Translations under genes and position numbers: made by a program
Notes under the pieces: model-generated
Told to the model about the DNA's origin: nothing
The model's input: the letters and a program-made list of their open reading frames with translations, nothing else
Database searches by the model: none
Shown here: positions 17,401 to 25,463 of the stretch, one piece after another
How the letters are laid out: the number at the start of each line of letters is the position of its first letter
Position numbering within the stretch: the stretch's first letter is position 1
Source: Bacteroidota bacterium
GTDB lineage: Bacteria > Bacteroidota > Bacteroidia > Bacteroidales > FEN-979
DNA: 64,000 nucleotides
NCBI GenBank assembly: GCA_026391735.1
Contig: JAPLDL010000001.1
Location: 31,984-95,983, forward strand
Direction: 5' to 3'

Positions 17401-17766
17401 GACGTCTTTGTCATTCGCGGTAAAGCTGCTGGGAACTTCTTTGTTTGAGATGAAAGTCAACCGCCTGGCTTCGCCCCCCGAAGCGGGCATCACGAAAATA
17501 TCGAAGTTGCCGTTGCGGTCTGAGGCAAATGCAATGGTTTTACCGTCATGGCTCCAAACCGGTGAATATTCATATGAATCGGTAAGAGTAAGAGGAGTAG
17601 CGTTCCCACCGGAGGAAGACACCGACCAGATGTCGCCCTTATAACAGAAAAGGATGGTCTGGCCATCAGGAGAAATGGCTGTATACCTCATCCAGAGAGG
17701 ATTTTCCTGGCCCACAGCCATTGAGGCAAAGCCGAAAAACATGATAAAACCGAGTAATTTTTTCAT
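14494..17766 (-). CDS. Tricorn-like S41 protease
   Basis: A 1090-residue exported protease with a signal peptide ending about residue 19 (SMAVGQ). The first two thirds carry WD40/PD40 beta-propeller repeats of the TolB/tricorn type (for example PDGQTILFCYKGDIW, SPVWSHDGKTIAFAS, LSPNGKEYAYVFRGEIF). A Lys/Glu/Ala-rich charged linker follows, then the tricorn core, a PDZ-like segment, and the S41 domain. Likely active-site parts are MNASHTG (Ser-His) and GESNYSDAHLF (nucleophile Ser region), with DTRFNGGG between them. Archaeal tricorn degrades oligopeptides from the proteasome in the cytosol; the signal peptide here implies periplasmic peptide degradation. It stands alone between intergenic gaps. 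Confidence 0.93.
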   Translation of the reverse strand: MKKLLGFIMFFGFASMAVGQENPLWMRYTAISPDGQTILFCYKGDIWSVSSSGGNATPLTLTDSYEYSPVWSHDGKTIAFASDRNGNFDIFVMPASGGEARRLTFISNKEVPSSFTANDKDVIFSAYRQDLATNAQFPISLMSELYTVPVAGGKVSQLLPTPALEATPTSTGDKIIFEDIKGYENEWRKHHTSAIARDIWVYDFNTAKYTKLTSFAGEDRNPVFDSNDNDFYYLSEQSGSFNIYKSSLSDPSKTSAITHFSKNPVRFLTRSKNNILCFTYDGEIYTLQAGNEPKKVVIKISADGRSPQERITPVNDGFTEMRLSPNGKEYAYVFRGEIFVTSVDGGITKRITNTAYQERSVSFSPNGRSLVYAAEVNGSWDVYTTSIVRKEEPYFYASTVLKAEPLIATEAEEFQPEYSPDGKEVAYLENRVVLKVINLASKTTRTIMPSNVNYSYADGDQYYQWSPDSKWFLVQFSYPDRVFTPEVGLVSADGKGEIHNLTLSGYNDYVPKWSVDGKMFIWGSDRDGTRDQGGNLSSDDVYAMFLTRAAFDRFKLSKEELALVKEQEEKAEKEKKKSEDKAKADAKSKAGTDKKAKPDSAAKDSSKVKVMIDWENLTERKAKLTLHTSPASDWLLSKDCEKLYYLTSFEKDNDLWMTDLRAKETKLFAKIGAKSASIQLSSDGKFILTLADGKPMKIDAESGKAEPLKTSGEMLIKPADERLYIFNHAWRQFKEKFYVVDMQGVDWDYYYKVYTKFLPYIANNYDFAEMLSEMLGEMNASHTGCGYRSGKPNTDQTADLGLFFDYAFKGQGLKISEVIEGGPVDKAVSKVKAGCIIEKIDGLEIKDTMDFYSVLNRKTGKLTLLSVFDPATGERWEESVKPVSIGEANELLYKRWVKNRRLEVEQLSGGKIGYVHVRSMDDASMRVVFEEALGRNFEKKALIVDTRFNGGGNIHEQLSDFLSGKKYIDIIPHGQYVGSEPTDKWVKPSIVLIGESNYSDAHLFPVAYKLKNIGKTVGMPVPGTGTFVWWESQIDPTLVFGIPMGGWRMPDGRFCENNQLEPDIKVANDPGVLSSGHDQQIEAAVKELLK

Positions 17767-17979
17767 ATCAACAAATTATTATTCAACAATAGACCGGAAT
17801 TCAACTTGGAAGTTACAAAGAAATAAATTATTCGGGCAACCTTTTTAATTTTTAGGGTTATTAAAGAGGTTAAACAAAGTTCATGAAGCATCAATACCTC
17901 CTGTTATGAATTCAATTTGAAGAATCGGACGCCATGCCTTGATGCGATAAACGAAGGCCTCATAAAAACTTATATAAAG

Positions 17980-18774
17980 ATGAAAAGAGCAATGTTTCTT
18001 ATGCTTATCATTGCAGTGATCGTGATAGGCGCATGCAGCAAGAAAGACCAGACCAGCACAACATCACAAACAACCCAGACGACTTCCCTGCCAACAAAGG
18101 CAACTACTTATGTGGAGATCAATTATCCTGATGCAACCATCGATTATATTTTAGTTCTTGGGAATTCAAGCGCCAAATATATTGTGGCTTTAAATACCAC
18201 CGAGGAACTGGCTTTCACCGGTAACGGGGATTATCTTGGCGACGGCAGGAATTATCATCAAGGCGATCATCCCGGTGATACAATACACAACGATTCAATC
18301 CCAGGCGATACAACAGGTTGCTGGCATCATCATGGCCATCATGGTCATCATGGTGGACCTCACAGAGGACACGGTATCCCGCTGGATTCATTATCTTCGG
18401 TGATCAAAGCGTATATCACCACCAATTTTGCCGGGTATATCATTCTGAATGCCGATTACGATTCGATATGCCTTAATGGCCTGGTGAAAGAAGTCATGAT
18501 CGGTAAGCAAAATGATACAGCACCCCCTGTCAAACTTATCTTCAGCGCAACAGATTCCTATCTGTTACAGGCATCCAGGCTCCGGTATTCAGATGTACCG
18601 CAGCCTGTGAAGGATTATATAACAGCGAATTATTCAACCTATGAGATTTGCAATACGGCAGAGAAGTATATCCTGGCCGACAACAGCCTGCAGTATATGG
18701 TGTATATGCGGCTCGACAGAAGCCACCTGAGAGTGCGCCTGATGGCCGACGGTACCCTGGTCTGCTACCAGTAA
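17980..18774 (+). CDS. His-rich PepSY-like lipoprotein
   Basis: A 264-residue predicted lipoprotein. The ATG at 17980 is chosen because it directly precedes a signal ending IGACSK; the frame extends 63 bases further upstream without extra sense. After a Thr/Gln-rich linker there are two or three repeats resembling PepSY-like (DUF2874) units: VEINYPDATIDYIL, SVIKAYITTNFAGYIILNA, and PVKDYITANYSTYEICNTA. Between the first and second lies a Gly/Asp/His-rich insertion with HHHGHHGHH and PHRGHG that could bind metal. PepSY-like proteins are periplasmic and of ill-defined function. It has its own terminator just downstream and is probably monocistronic. Confidence 0.75.
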   Translation: MKRAMFLMLIIAVIVIGACSKKDQTSTTSQTTQTTSLPTKATTYVEINYPDATIDYILVLGNSSAKYIVALNTTEELAFTGNGDYLGDGRNYHQGDHPGDTIHNDSIPGDTTGCWHHHGHHGHHGGPHRGHGIPLDSLSSVIKAYITTNFAGYIILNADYDSICLNGLVKEVMIGKQNDTAPPVKLIFSATDSYLLQASRLRYSDVPQPVKDYITANYSTYEICNTAEKYILADNSLQYMVYMRLDRSHLRVRLMADGTLVCYQ

Positions 18775-18797
18775 TCCTCAATTTTGATAATCAGATA

Positions 18798-18832
18798 AAC
18801 CCTCCGGCAGGTTAAGGCCGGAGGGTTTTTTT
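18798..18832 (+). terminator. Rho-independent terminator
   Basis: An 11-base perfect stem, AACCCTCCGGC pairing with GCCGGAGGGTT (18817-18827), has an 8-base loop and a T run continuing to about 18832. It lies 24 bases after the lipoprotein stop. Confidence 0.9.
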
Positions 18833-18946
18833 ATCCTTTTCTGCATGCATATGGCTCCATTGTTAAACATATAACAATCAAAAAAACAGAACGTTAGTTG
18901 ATAATTATCAATGTTATCCTTTGAAAATGTCAATACATGGATCGGG

Positions 18947-18974
18947 TTGTACTTTAAATTCCTTGTTAATTTTG
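18947..18974 (+). promoter_or_regulatory. Bacteroidota promoter with long structured leader
   Basis: TTG (18947-18949), 17 bases, then TAATTTTG (18967-18974) match the -33/-7 pattern. The next gene starts at 19114, so the transcript should have a leader of about 130 bases. This leader is more GC-rich than nearby spacers and has small inverted repeats: GCGGC-GGAA-GCCGC near 19031, CAGGGCCCTG, and a CCGG pair. This accounts for most of the 339-base gap between 18774 and 19114; the remainder shows nothing else. Confidence 0.55.
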
Positions 18975-19113
18975 ACGCTGGAAATTCCGGGCCGAATTTA
19001 ATCTCTCCCGGTAAATTCCATGCTCCTGCGCGGCGGAAGCCGCTTTCAGGGCCCTGCACCGGGTTTAATGCCGGCTTATTTAACAAAATATTTAACTAAA
19101 CATCAAGAAAATT

Positions 19114-20421
19114 ATGAAGAGAAATATTTACCCGTTCATATTGTGTTTTCTCATGCTGTTCAGTATTGCAATTACAACTACTGTATATGGTCATTCAAGC
19201 GGTTCCCCCTCAGGCAAAACTGGTTCACCGGGCGACGGTTCTACTTGTACTTCATGTCACGGAGGATCGGCAACAACTGTGACGGGATATATTACCACTA
19301 ATGTTCCTGCTTCAGGATATGTAGGTGGTAGTACGTATTCAATTACTGTGTCATTTACAGGTTCAGGGGGGAAGGGATTTGAGGTTTCTCCGCAGAATAT
19401 TGCGGGAAATCAGCTTGGTACCCTTGTTGCGGGTTCCGGTAGCAAACTGGTAGGCGGAACAAAATACTGCACCCAAAGTTCTAAGATAAGCGGAAGTACA
19501 GCGACCTGGACCTTTTCATGGATAGCCCCGGCTGCCGGGACAGGGAGCGTAAATATTTACGGAGCCTTTGCGATAACAGAAGGCACAACCCATAAAGAGT
19601 TCATTACCGTGAATGAGGATGCAGGGCAGCCTCTCGGAGTGGTTGTTTACGCAATGCCTTCAGCTATATGCAGCGGAAATTCCACCCAGTTGAATGCAAC
19701 GGCAAATGGGGGCACAGGAAGTTATACCTATACATGGACCTCGGTCCCGGCGGGATTTAACTCAAGCCAGCAGAACCCAACGGCTACGCCTGTTGTGGAT
19801 ACCAAATATTTCGTCCATGTGAGTGACGGGACAAACAGTGTGAACGACTCCGTTCTTGTCACCGTGCAGGCAGCCCCAACAGCTGCTGCCGGAGCGGATA
19901 CCGTCGTTTGTCTTGATGTTACACAGGTTCCCCTGAGCGGTACCGCTTCAAATACCTCAACCGTGCTATGGTCCTCTTCGGGTGACGGAACTTTCAGCAG
20001 TACCTCCACGGCACAATCGTTGTACTACCCCGGGACTGCCGACAAAGCAGCCATGAGCGTGAATCTTACGTTTAGTGTAACCGGCATCGGTGTATGCAAC
20101 ACTATGGTTAACAGTATCAAACACCTCGGTTTCATGGTTTGTGACTGGGTTCCCGATATTAACAGGGATGATTTGTCCTTCTCAGTTTGGCCTAATCCTT
20201 CCAGCGGCAGGCTTACACTTTCGCTGAAAAGGAATACCTTGTCGCCGGTCAGGATCCAGGTTTCTGATCTTACAGGAGTAATCCGTTATCGGGAGCAACT
20301 GGATCAGCAGGACCTTTCGATAACCCGTTCATTGAACCTTGAAAACCTCCCGTCGGGAGTCTATTTCCTGAAAATCGAATGCGGCAGTTCAGCCAGGGTG
20401 CAGAAACTTGTAATTTTTTAA
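19114..20421 (+). CDS. Secreted CxxCH (choice-of-anchor V type) protein with type IX sorting domain
   Basis: A 435-residue secreted protein. The signal peptide ends near YGHSSG. The next about 150 residues resemble the reeler/choice-of-anchor V group: SPSGKTGSPGDG, then CTSCHGG (C45-C48-H49), a possible haem-c or metal motif that recurs in this group, then a beta-sandwich with SYSITVSFTG-like strands and GYITTNVP. An Ig/PKD-like segment with NGGTGSYTYTWT follows. The end is a type IX secretion sorting domain (SVWPNPSSGRLTLSL...NLPSGVYFLKI...VQKLVIF). It should cross the outer membrane through the type IX system and attach to the cell surface or be released. The ligand is unknown. Confidence 0.85.
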   Translation: MKRNIYPFILCFLMLFSIAITTTVYGHSSGSPSGKTGSPGDGSTCTSCHGGSATTVTGYITTNVPASGYVGGSTYSITVSFTGSGGKGFEVSPQNIAGNQLGTLVAGSGSKLVGGTKYCTQSSKISGSTATWTFSWIAPAAGTGSVNIYGAFAITEGTTHKEFITVNEDAGQPLGVVVYAMPSAICSGNSTQLNATANGGTGSYTYTWTSVPAGFNSSQQNPTATPVVDTKYFVHVSDGTNSVNDSVLVTVQAAPTAAAGADTVVCLDVTQVPLSGTASNTSTVLWSSSGDGTFSSTSTAQSLYYPGTADKAAMSVNLTFSVTGIGVCNTMVNSIKHLGFMVCDWVPDINRDDLSFSVWPNPSSGRLTLSLKRNTLSPVRIQVSDLTGVIRYREQLDQQDLSITRSLNLENLPSGVYFLKIECGSSARVQKLVIF

Positions 20422-20440
20422 CCAGGAGGTTAATTATCAA

Positions 20441-20477
20441 AAAAGCCGGCCGGGATATATCCCGGCCGGCTTTTTTT
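20441..20477 (+). terminator. Rho-independent terminator
   Basis: AAAAGCCGGCCGGG pairs perfectly with CCCGGCCGGCTTTT across the loop ATATAT, followed by a T run. It lies 20 bases after the surface-protein stop. Directly downstream, TATTTTTG at 20479-20486 could be the -7 element of the next gene, although no TTG lies at the right distance. Confidence 0.95.
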
Positions 20478-20522
20478 GTATTTTTGAAATGCGGAGGACC
20501 CGCATAACCAAAAAAAATTCCC

Positions 20523-21500
20523 ATGACCCTGATCCTGAAAAGAAGCGATGTCGAATCAGTACTGACCATGAAAGACTGCATGGCAGCTGTTGAACAGGCT
20601 TTCCGCGAACTTTCGGAAGGAACGGCAATCCTGCCTTTACGCACTGCCATTTCACCGCCCGACGGACTTTCGTTATACATGCCGGCATACCTGAAACAAA
20701 TGGGTGCCCTGGCCTGTAAAGTCGTCACTGTTTATAAGAATAACCCTTCGAAATATAACATGCCCACTACGATCGGAAAAGTCTTGTTGCAGGACCCGGC
20801 AACGGGTAATGTGATCTGTATCATGGACGGCGGATATCTCACTGCGGTTCGCACAGGCGCTGCCAGTGGTGTTGCAACCCAATATCTTGCCAGGAGACAG
20901 GAAGGACAGGTTGCCGGCATTTTCGGCGCCGGGGTACAGGCGAAAATGCAGCTCTGGGCCCTGTCAGAAGCCAGGAAGCTATCCAAAGCCCTGGTATATG
21001 ATGTTTCGGAAGAAGCGTTGAAAAAATTTATTGCCGAGATGGGGCCCAAACTGAACCTTGATATCATTCCCGCTTCATCTGCTGTAGAACTGATGAAAGC
21101 CGACATCCTGGTAACAGCGACTTCTTCGGCAAATCCTTTATTCGACGGAAATGCAGTCAGGGAAGGAACCCATATTAACGGGATAGGAAGTCATTCCCCG
21201 AATGCCAGGGAACTTGATACAGCGATTGTCAAACGCTCAAAATTCGTGGGAGATTCTTATGAGGCCTCTTTTAAGGAAGCCGGCGATTTCATGATCCCTC
21301 TCACCACGGGTGAAATTCAGAAAGAACATTTTTATGCAGAATTGGGTGAGCTGATCACAGGGAAAAAAGCAGGCAGAGTCAATGATCGTGAAATTACCTT
21401 ATTCAAATCAAACGGTTTGGCAATTCAGGATGCCGCAACCGCTAAACTGGTATATGAGAAGGCTCTTGCTGCCGGGATCGGACAAAACCTGGAGATCTGA
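20523..21500 (+). CDS. Ornithine cyclodeaminase/mu-crystallin family enzyme
   Basis: A 325-residue cytosolic NAD(P)-dependent enzyme of the OCD/mu-crystallin family, which includes ornithine cyclodeaminase, alanine dehydrogenase (archaeal type) and ketimine reductases. Family marks: LRTAISPPDG early, MDGGYLTAVRTGAASGVATQYLAR, the Rossmann glycine motif GIFGAGVQAKMQ, THINGIGSHSPNARELD, and GDFMIPL near the end. Length is typical. Substrate cannot be decided from sequence because the family is functionally mixed. It starts 36 bases after the terminator stem and is followed after 39 bases by an esterase gene. Confidence 0.9.
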   Translation: MTLILKRSDVESVLTMKDCMAAVEQAFRELSEGTAILPLRTAISPPDGLSLYMPAYLKQMGALACKVVTVYKNNPSKYNMPTTIGKVLLQDPATGNVICIMDGGYLTAVRTGAASGVATQYLARRQEGQVAGIFGAGVQAKMQLWALSEARKLSKALVYDVSEEALKKFIAEMGPKLNLDIIPASSAVELMKADILVTATSSANPLFDGNAVREGTHINGIGSHSPNARELDTAIVKRSKFVGDSYEASFKEAGDFMIPLTTGEIQKEHFYAELGELITGKKAGRVNDREITLFKSNGLAIQDAATAKLVYEKALAAGIGQNLEI

Positions 21501-21539
21501 CATCCGCGGTGTATGTTTAATAAATTTACTTTCTGCAAT

Positions 21540-22271
21540 ATGCGAAAATCCATCTTCTACAGGCTCATTCTGTTTGTGCCCCTGATGATTTCGGCGAATG
21601 CAAATGCCCAATCAAACACAAAGCATTTTTCTGCTACCAGGGTCGTGGAAATGAATTACCTTTTGTATTTGCCTCCGGCCTATGCCACTGACACTCATTC
21701 CACTTTCCCGCTTATCCTCTTCCTGCATGGAAGCGGTGAATCGGGCAACGACATCAACCAGGTCAAGGTAAACGGGATACCTAAACTGATTGACGAAGGA
21801 AAGGATTTTCCATTTGTAGTGGTGAGCCCGCAAAACCCGCCTTCCAACAGGTCGTGGGACACGAAAGCATTAAAATCATTGCTTGACGAGGTTATTTCCA
21901 CGTATCGTATCGATACCAACAGATTATATCTCACGGGTCTCAGCATGGGGGGCTGGGGCACATGGGATATGGCTTTCAGGTATCCCGGGCTGTTTGCAGC
22001 AATAGCCCCTGTATGCGGGTTTTTTGATTATATCCTGAGTGACGAATTAAAGTCGACCCCGATATGGATATTTCATGGCGCCAAAGATGATGTTGTGCCG
22101 GTTGACCGTGCCATCACGATGTTTGAAGCAATCCGCAAGCAGGGCGGGAAAGTGAAGATCACCATTTATCCCGAAGCAAATCATAATGCCTGGACCGAAA
22201 CTTACAATAATCCTGAGTTGTACACCTGGTTCCTGAGCCATTCGAAGAACAACCCCGGGCTAAAGAAGTAA
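21540..22271 (+). CDS. Secreted alpha/beta hydrolase (esterase, PHB-depolymerase/LpqC-like)
   Basis: A 243-residue hydrolase with a signal peptide (start ATG at 21540; cleavage near NANAQ). Visible fold elements are the oxyanion strand LILFLHGSGESG, the nucleophile elbow GLSMGGWG (Ser), PIWIFHGAKDDVVPV with the catalytic Asp region, and EANHNAW with the catalytic His. The overall layout resembles carboxylesterases and the prolyl-oligopeptidase/LpqC group that act on ester-linked or polymeric substrates in the periplasm. The exact substrate is unknown. It probably shares a transcript with the upstream OCD-family gene. The gene downstream is convergent and 18 bases away, with no terminator obvious. 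Confidence 0.88.
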   Translation: MRKSIFYRLILFVPLMISANANAQSNTKHFSATRVVEMNYLLYLPPAYATDTHSTFPLILFLHGSGESGNDINQVKVNGIPKLIDEGKDFPFVVVSPQNPPSNRSWDTKALKSLLDEVISTYRIDTNRLYLTGLSMGGWGTWDMAFRYPGLFAAIAPVCGFFDYILSDELKSTPIWIFHGAKDDVVPVDRAITMFEAIRKQGGKVKITIYPEANHNAWTETYNNPELYTWFLSHSKNNPGLKK

Positions 22272-22289
22272 ACGATCCAGGGGGTCAAC

Positions 22290-24572
22290 TCATTTACTTT
22301 CCTGTGGCTTGCTCCCTGTGATCTTTTTACTTAGGAAGCCAGCAATCAGTTGTCCGAGACCTCCGTTATCGTCGCCGCTGGTGACCAGGGTATCCGGTAC
22401 GATTTTCACATTCCCACCCGCGATCTTTTCGGCCACCTGCACGGCAATAACACCTTGTTCGCCGATAGCCTGTTTCTGTTTCTCATAAGCTTCGGCAGTG
22501 GCAGAACCTTTTGCCTCGATAGCCACCCCTTCGGCTTTCCCAACGGCTTCGATACCTTTGGCCTCTCCTTCGCGTTTAAGGCGGATGGATTCTCCTTCGC
22601 CTTCGGCAAGGAGAATGGCTTTTTTCTTCAGGTTATCAGCCACTTTCACATCGATCTCCGACGTTACAAGGTCGGGCTGCTTATTGGCTTCGGCTGTGGT
22701 CTTTTCCATGGAGATACGGCTTTGCTGGGCTTTCTGCTGTTCTGCGTACATGGCCTGTTGCTGCTGGGCGATGATCCTTTCGGTCTGGGTTTTCATCAGG
22801 TCTTCGGGAAGCTGGATCTGGCAGATAAGCACACTCACCAGTTCCACATGGTATTTCCCCAGTTCAGCCCTGGCACGGTCTTCGGCTTTCTGCTGTTCTT
22901 CATGACGGTTTTGCATGAAGTTCATTGCGGATGTTGCCGAAGCCTGATTACGGAAACTGGAATCTATCATGGGGTGGATCACATGGTCGACGAGGTTCTG
23001 GATGGAACCAATCTTTGCGACCATATACGGGGCCTGGTCGGGGCGTACCCGTATCACCACTTTCACCGAAACATTGATTGAAAAACCATCATGAGAAACC
23101 ACCCTCAGGGGATCAAAACGGGTTTCTTTGGAGTCATCCCAGTCGATAGTGATATTTGTCGTATCAACGATATACACGATATATGCCCTGCGATTCAGGT
23201 AATAGATCCCCGGGCCTGCCACTTCCTGCTGTATCCCGCGAAACCCCTTAGGCACGACATAACGCTCAAGCCCCACATCCACCCTTTTGTCTAAAGGTTT
23301 TGTATCTCCTGTGGTGATGTCGCTGAGTTCTTTTTCCTCATTTGCAATCTGGTCGGTGATCTGTCTTACCTGAGGAGGTTCAGCCCCGACATTCGATACC
23401 ACAACGGCAACCTGTCCGCGCTCTACAACCGCTACATCATCCAGTTCTACACTGAACATGAGAGGATTAATATAATAGGTACCCGGTTTCAGTACGTCAA
23501 ACTGAGGACCACGTTGTCCGCCGCTTTCGAGGAACTTGGTCACATCCTGGAAATTGTTATGCCCTGTAACCGGTTTGGCTACATACTCGGTCTCAGGCAG
23601 GGGCTGCCCGTCCCTGGCAACAACAATCCCTATTTTCTTATCTGGGATGACAATAGTATCCTTGATCTCAACTTTGAACAAGGCCGTGTTGATACGGTAT
23701 TTGCCGGGGAGAAGGATGGAAGTCTGGGGGCCTTTCTCACCACCTTTGTTCAGAAATGCTTCACCGTCTTCGAAATTACTATGGTCGATCACCGCTTTGG
23801 CCAGGAGCCTTCCGCCGCTTATCTGTTTCCCGTCCTGCGAGGTCACGACGCCAACCTGTCCTTTCTCTACCGCAGTAATCGGGACAGCAGTTATTTTGAA
23901 CAAGCGTGTATTGATACGGTAGTTTCCCGGAGGCAGGGTTTTTATCTGAGGTCCTTTCTCCCCTCCGTTTTTCAGGAATGCAGCCCCGTCCTGGAAGAGG
24001 TCACATTCGACCACTTTACCAAATATACGGCCGGCAGGGATTGGAGCTCCATCGATGGATTCAACGATACCTACCTGATTTTCGCCGATGATGGTCACAG
24101 GCTCTTTGCTGATATTGAATAGTATCGTATTGATCCTGTATATACCCGGGGGCAGGATAGGGATCTGGGAACCTTTTTCGCCTCCGTTGGCGAGGAAGGC
24201 TTCTCCGTCCTGGAACAGGTTGCATTCGACGGGTTTTGCAAAGATCTTTCCGGATGGGATAGGGTTTCCATCCATGGAGATCAGCAGGCCTACTTCGTCT
24301 TTACCAATGATGGTGAAGTCGAGATGTTTCCTGCTGTAGATAAAAGGGAATAGAAAATATAAACCTGGTCCTTTCGTCCTGGCTTGTATCCCGATTTCGT
24401 TACTCATTGCAAAGACCCGGTCTTTGGGCATTTGCTTGCCAAACCATCGTCTTTCCAACACTTTGATTTCTCTTCCGCCGACAATCAGAAGCGAGCTGAA
24501 AACCAGCGTAAGAAGGAAAATTACGGCAACCACAACAAGGGTTGCAATCAAAATAAAATAAGGTGTAATCAT
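22290..24572 (-). CDS. SPFH/band-7 membrane protein with four tandem repeats
   Basis: A 760-residue protein with an N-terminal TM helix (about 7-30). Then come four tandem units of about 73 residues, roughly 87-153, 161-227, 234-301 and 308-375. Each runs VGIVxSxDGxPIPxGRIFAK, then NFQDGEAFLNxGGEKGPQ, then LPPGxYRINTxLFKI. An SPFH/band-7 region follows (VVSHDGFSINVSVKVVIRVRPDQAP), then a long Gln/Glu/Ala-rich coiled coil typical of flotillins and a Gly-containing tail. SPFH proteins form large oligomeric cages or microdomains in the inner membrane and often control proteases. The repeats would enlarge the extramembrane part. It is flanked by intergenic gaps and looks monocistronic. Confidence 0.9.
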   Translation of the reverse strand: MITPYFILIATLVVVAVIFLLTLVFSSLLIVGGREIKVLERRWFGKQMPKDRVFAMSNEIGIQARTKGPGLYFLFPFIYSRKHLDFTIIGKDEVGLLISMDGNPIPSGKIFAKPVECNLFQDGEAFLANGGEKGSQIPILPPGIYRINTILFNISKEPVTIIGENQVGIVESIDGAPIPAGRIFGKVVECDLFQDGAAFLKNGGEKGPQIKTLPPGNYRINTRLFKITAVPITAVEKGQVGVVTSQDGKQISGGRLLAKAVIDHSNFEDGEAFLNKGGEKGPQTSILLPGKYRINTALFKVEIKDTIVIPDKKIGIVVARDGQPLPETEYVAKPVTGHNNFQDVTKFLESGGQRGPQFDVLKPGTYYINPLMFSVELDDVAVVERGQVAVVVSNVGAEPPQVRQITDQIANEEKELSDITTGDTKPLDKRVDVGLERYVVPKGFRGIQQEVAGPGIYYLNRRAYIVYIVDTTNITIDWDDSKETRFDPLRVVSHDGFSINVSVKVVIRVRPDQAPYMVAKIGSIQNLVDHVIHPMIDSSFRNQASATSAMNFMQNRHEEQQKAEDRARAELGKYHVELVSVLICQIQLPEDLMKTQTERIIAQQQQAMYAEQQKAQQSRISMEKTTAEANKQPDLVTSEIDVKVADNLKKKAILLAEGEGESIRLKREGEAKGIEAVGKAEGVAIEAKGSATAEAYEKQKQAIGEQGVIAVQVAEKIAGGNVKIVPDTLVTSGDDNGGLGQLIAGFLSKKITGSKPQESK

Positions 24573-24664
24573 AATTGGAATAATTTAAAAATGCCTACTC
24601 TTTTTACCATTTTCAGCAAATTGGTTTTTGTTTTTCAGAAATGCTATGAGAGAATTTCCGGTAT

Positions 24665-25318
24665 TTAATATGTCGATGGGGTTGCAGTGATATAAATCCG
24701 CTTCATCACTTTCCCAAACAGGAGCGCATCATACCACATATAATAAAAGCGTTGGGCATTAAACCAGTCGATGCCGTCTTTACGATCGTCGTGGCGGTCG
24801 TAAGGATCTGCAAAGATGATTACATCGTCCATGAGATTTTCGGTATTCCTGGTGTCATAGCCTACAGCAAGCACCCAGTGACCACCCCAGTCGCTCCATT
24901 CAATCAGGGTTGGTATTTTCTTTTCAAGGTTACTCCGGATGAGTTCCAGGCTGCCTCCTTCCCCCGAGCTGACTTTAAATCCGTTGGCCTTGAGCCAGGT
25001 AACCATCTGATCGGGATTGGTTCCTGTTGTGGTACTTGTCCCCATTTCCCTGGCTATTGTCATTTCATCGCCGCTCATCCCGTAATAGTTTAAAAGTGTA
25101 AATACGGCAGCAGGCCCGCAGGTATATTCTGTGCTTTGCTGGTACCCGGTGATGGGAAGCATTGTAAAACCAGGCCGGGGGATTTTCACACCGATATCCA
25201 GAACATAATACTGGCTGGATGTAGCTTCCGGGGAAGGATTATATGCAGTATCCTTCTTGTTGCAGGCAACAAGGCCCATGAGAAAACATGCCATCAGGAT
25301 AACATAACGGTTATGCAT
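24665..25318 (-). CDS. C39-like cysteine peptidase lipoprotein
   Basis: A 217-residue predicted lipoprotein; the ATG at 25318 precedes a signal ending GLVACNK. The mature part matches the peptidase C39-like fold: STEYTCGPAAVFTLLNYYG with the nucleophile Cys, a region binding an extended substrate (PTLIEWSDW), then GGHWVLAVGYD with the catalytic His, and ADPYD with the Asp. It lacks the ABC transporter of bacteriocin exporters, so it is a free enzyme in the periplasm or on the inner face of the outer membrane. Substrate unknown. A good -33/-7 promoter lies just upstream, in the divergent gap with the EFR1 gene. Confidence 0.85.
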   Translation of the reverse strand: MHNRYVILMACFLMGLVACNKKDTAYNPSPEATSSQYYVLDIGVKIPRPGFTMLPITGYQQSTEYTCGPAAVFTLLNYYGMSGDEMTIAREMGTSTTTGTNPDQMVTWLKANGFKVSSGEGGSLELIRSNLEKKIPTLIEWSDWGGHWVLAVGYDTRNTENLMDDVIIFADPYDRHDDRKDGIDWFNAQRFYYMWYDALLFGKVMKRIYITATPSTY

Positions 25319-25362
25319 GACCTGGTCAGATTTACTATACCAATGATCCGGTAATATGCATC

Positions 25363-25395
25363 CAAATTTAATCATAAGATCATTAAGAATTTCAA
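25363..25395 (-). promoter_or_regulatory. Bacteroidota promoter for the C39-like gene
   Basis: On the minus strand TTG (25395-25393), 22 bases, then TAAATTTG (25370-25363) match the -33/-7 pattern, 44 bases upstream of the ATG at 25318. Confidence 0.55.
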
Positions 25396-25435
25396 TATAG
25401 GAAAGAATTTAATCTGTCATTAACACCGGTATTGC

Positions 25436-25458
25436 TAAATTTGCTGAGCAACAGGAGG
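25436..25458 (+). promoter_or_regulatory. -7 element and strong Shine-Dalgarno before the EFR1 gene
   Basis: TAAATTTG (25436-25443) is a -7 match, and AGGAGG (25453-25458) sits five bases before the ATG at 25464. A consensus Shine-Dalgarno is rare in this window, and it fixes this start. The -33 is weak, with TCTG at 25413-25416. Confidence 0.6.
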
Positions 25459-25463
25459 TTTTC

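Noticed and set aside
22350..23081. Long plus-strand frame inside the SPFH gene
   Set aside because: Antisense shadow of the repeat-rich coding strand; no start context or motifs.
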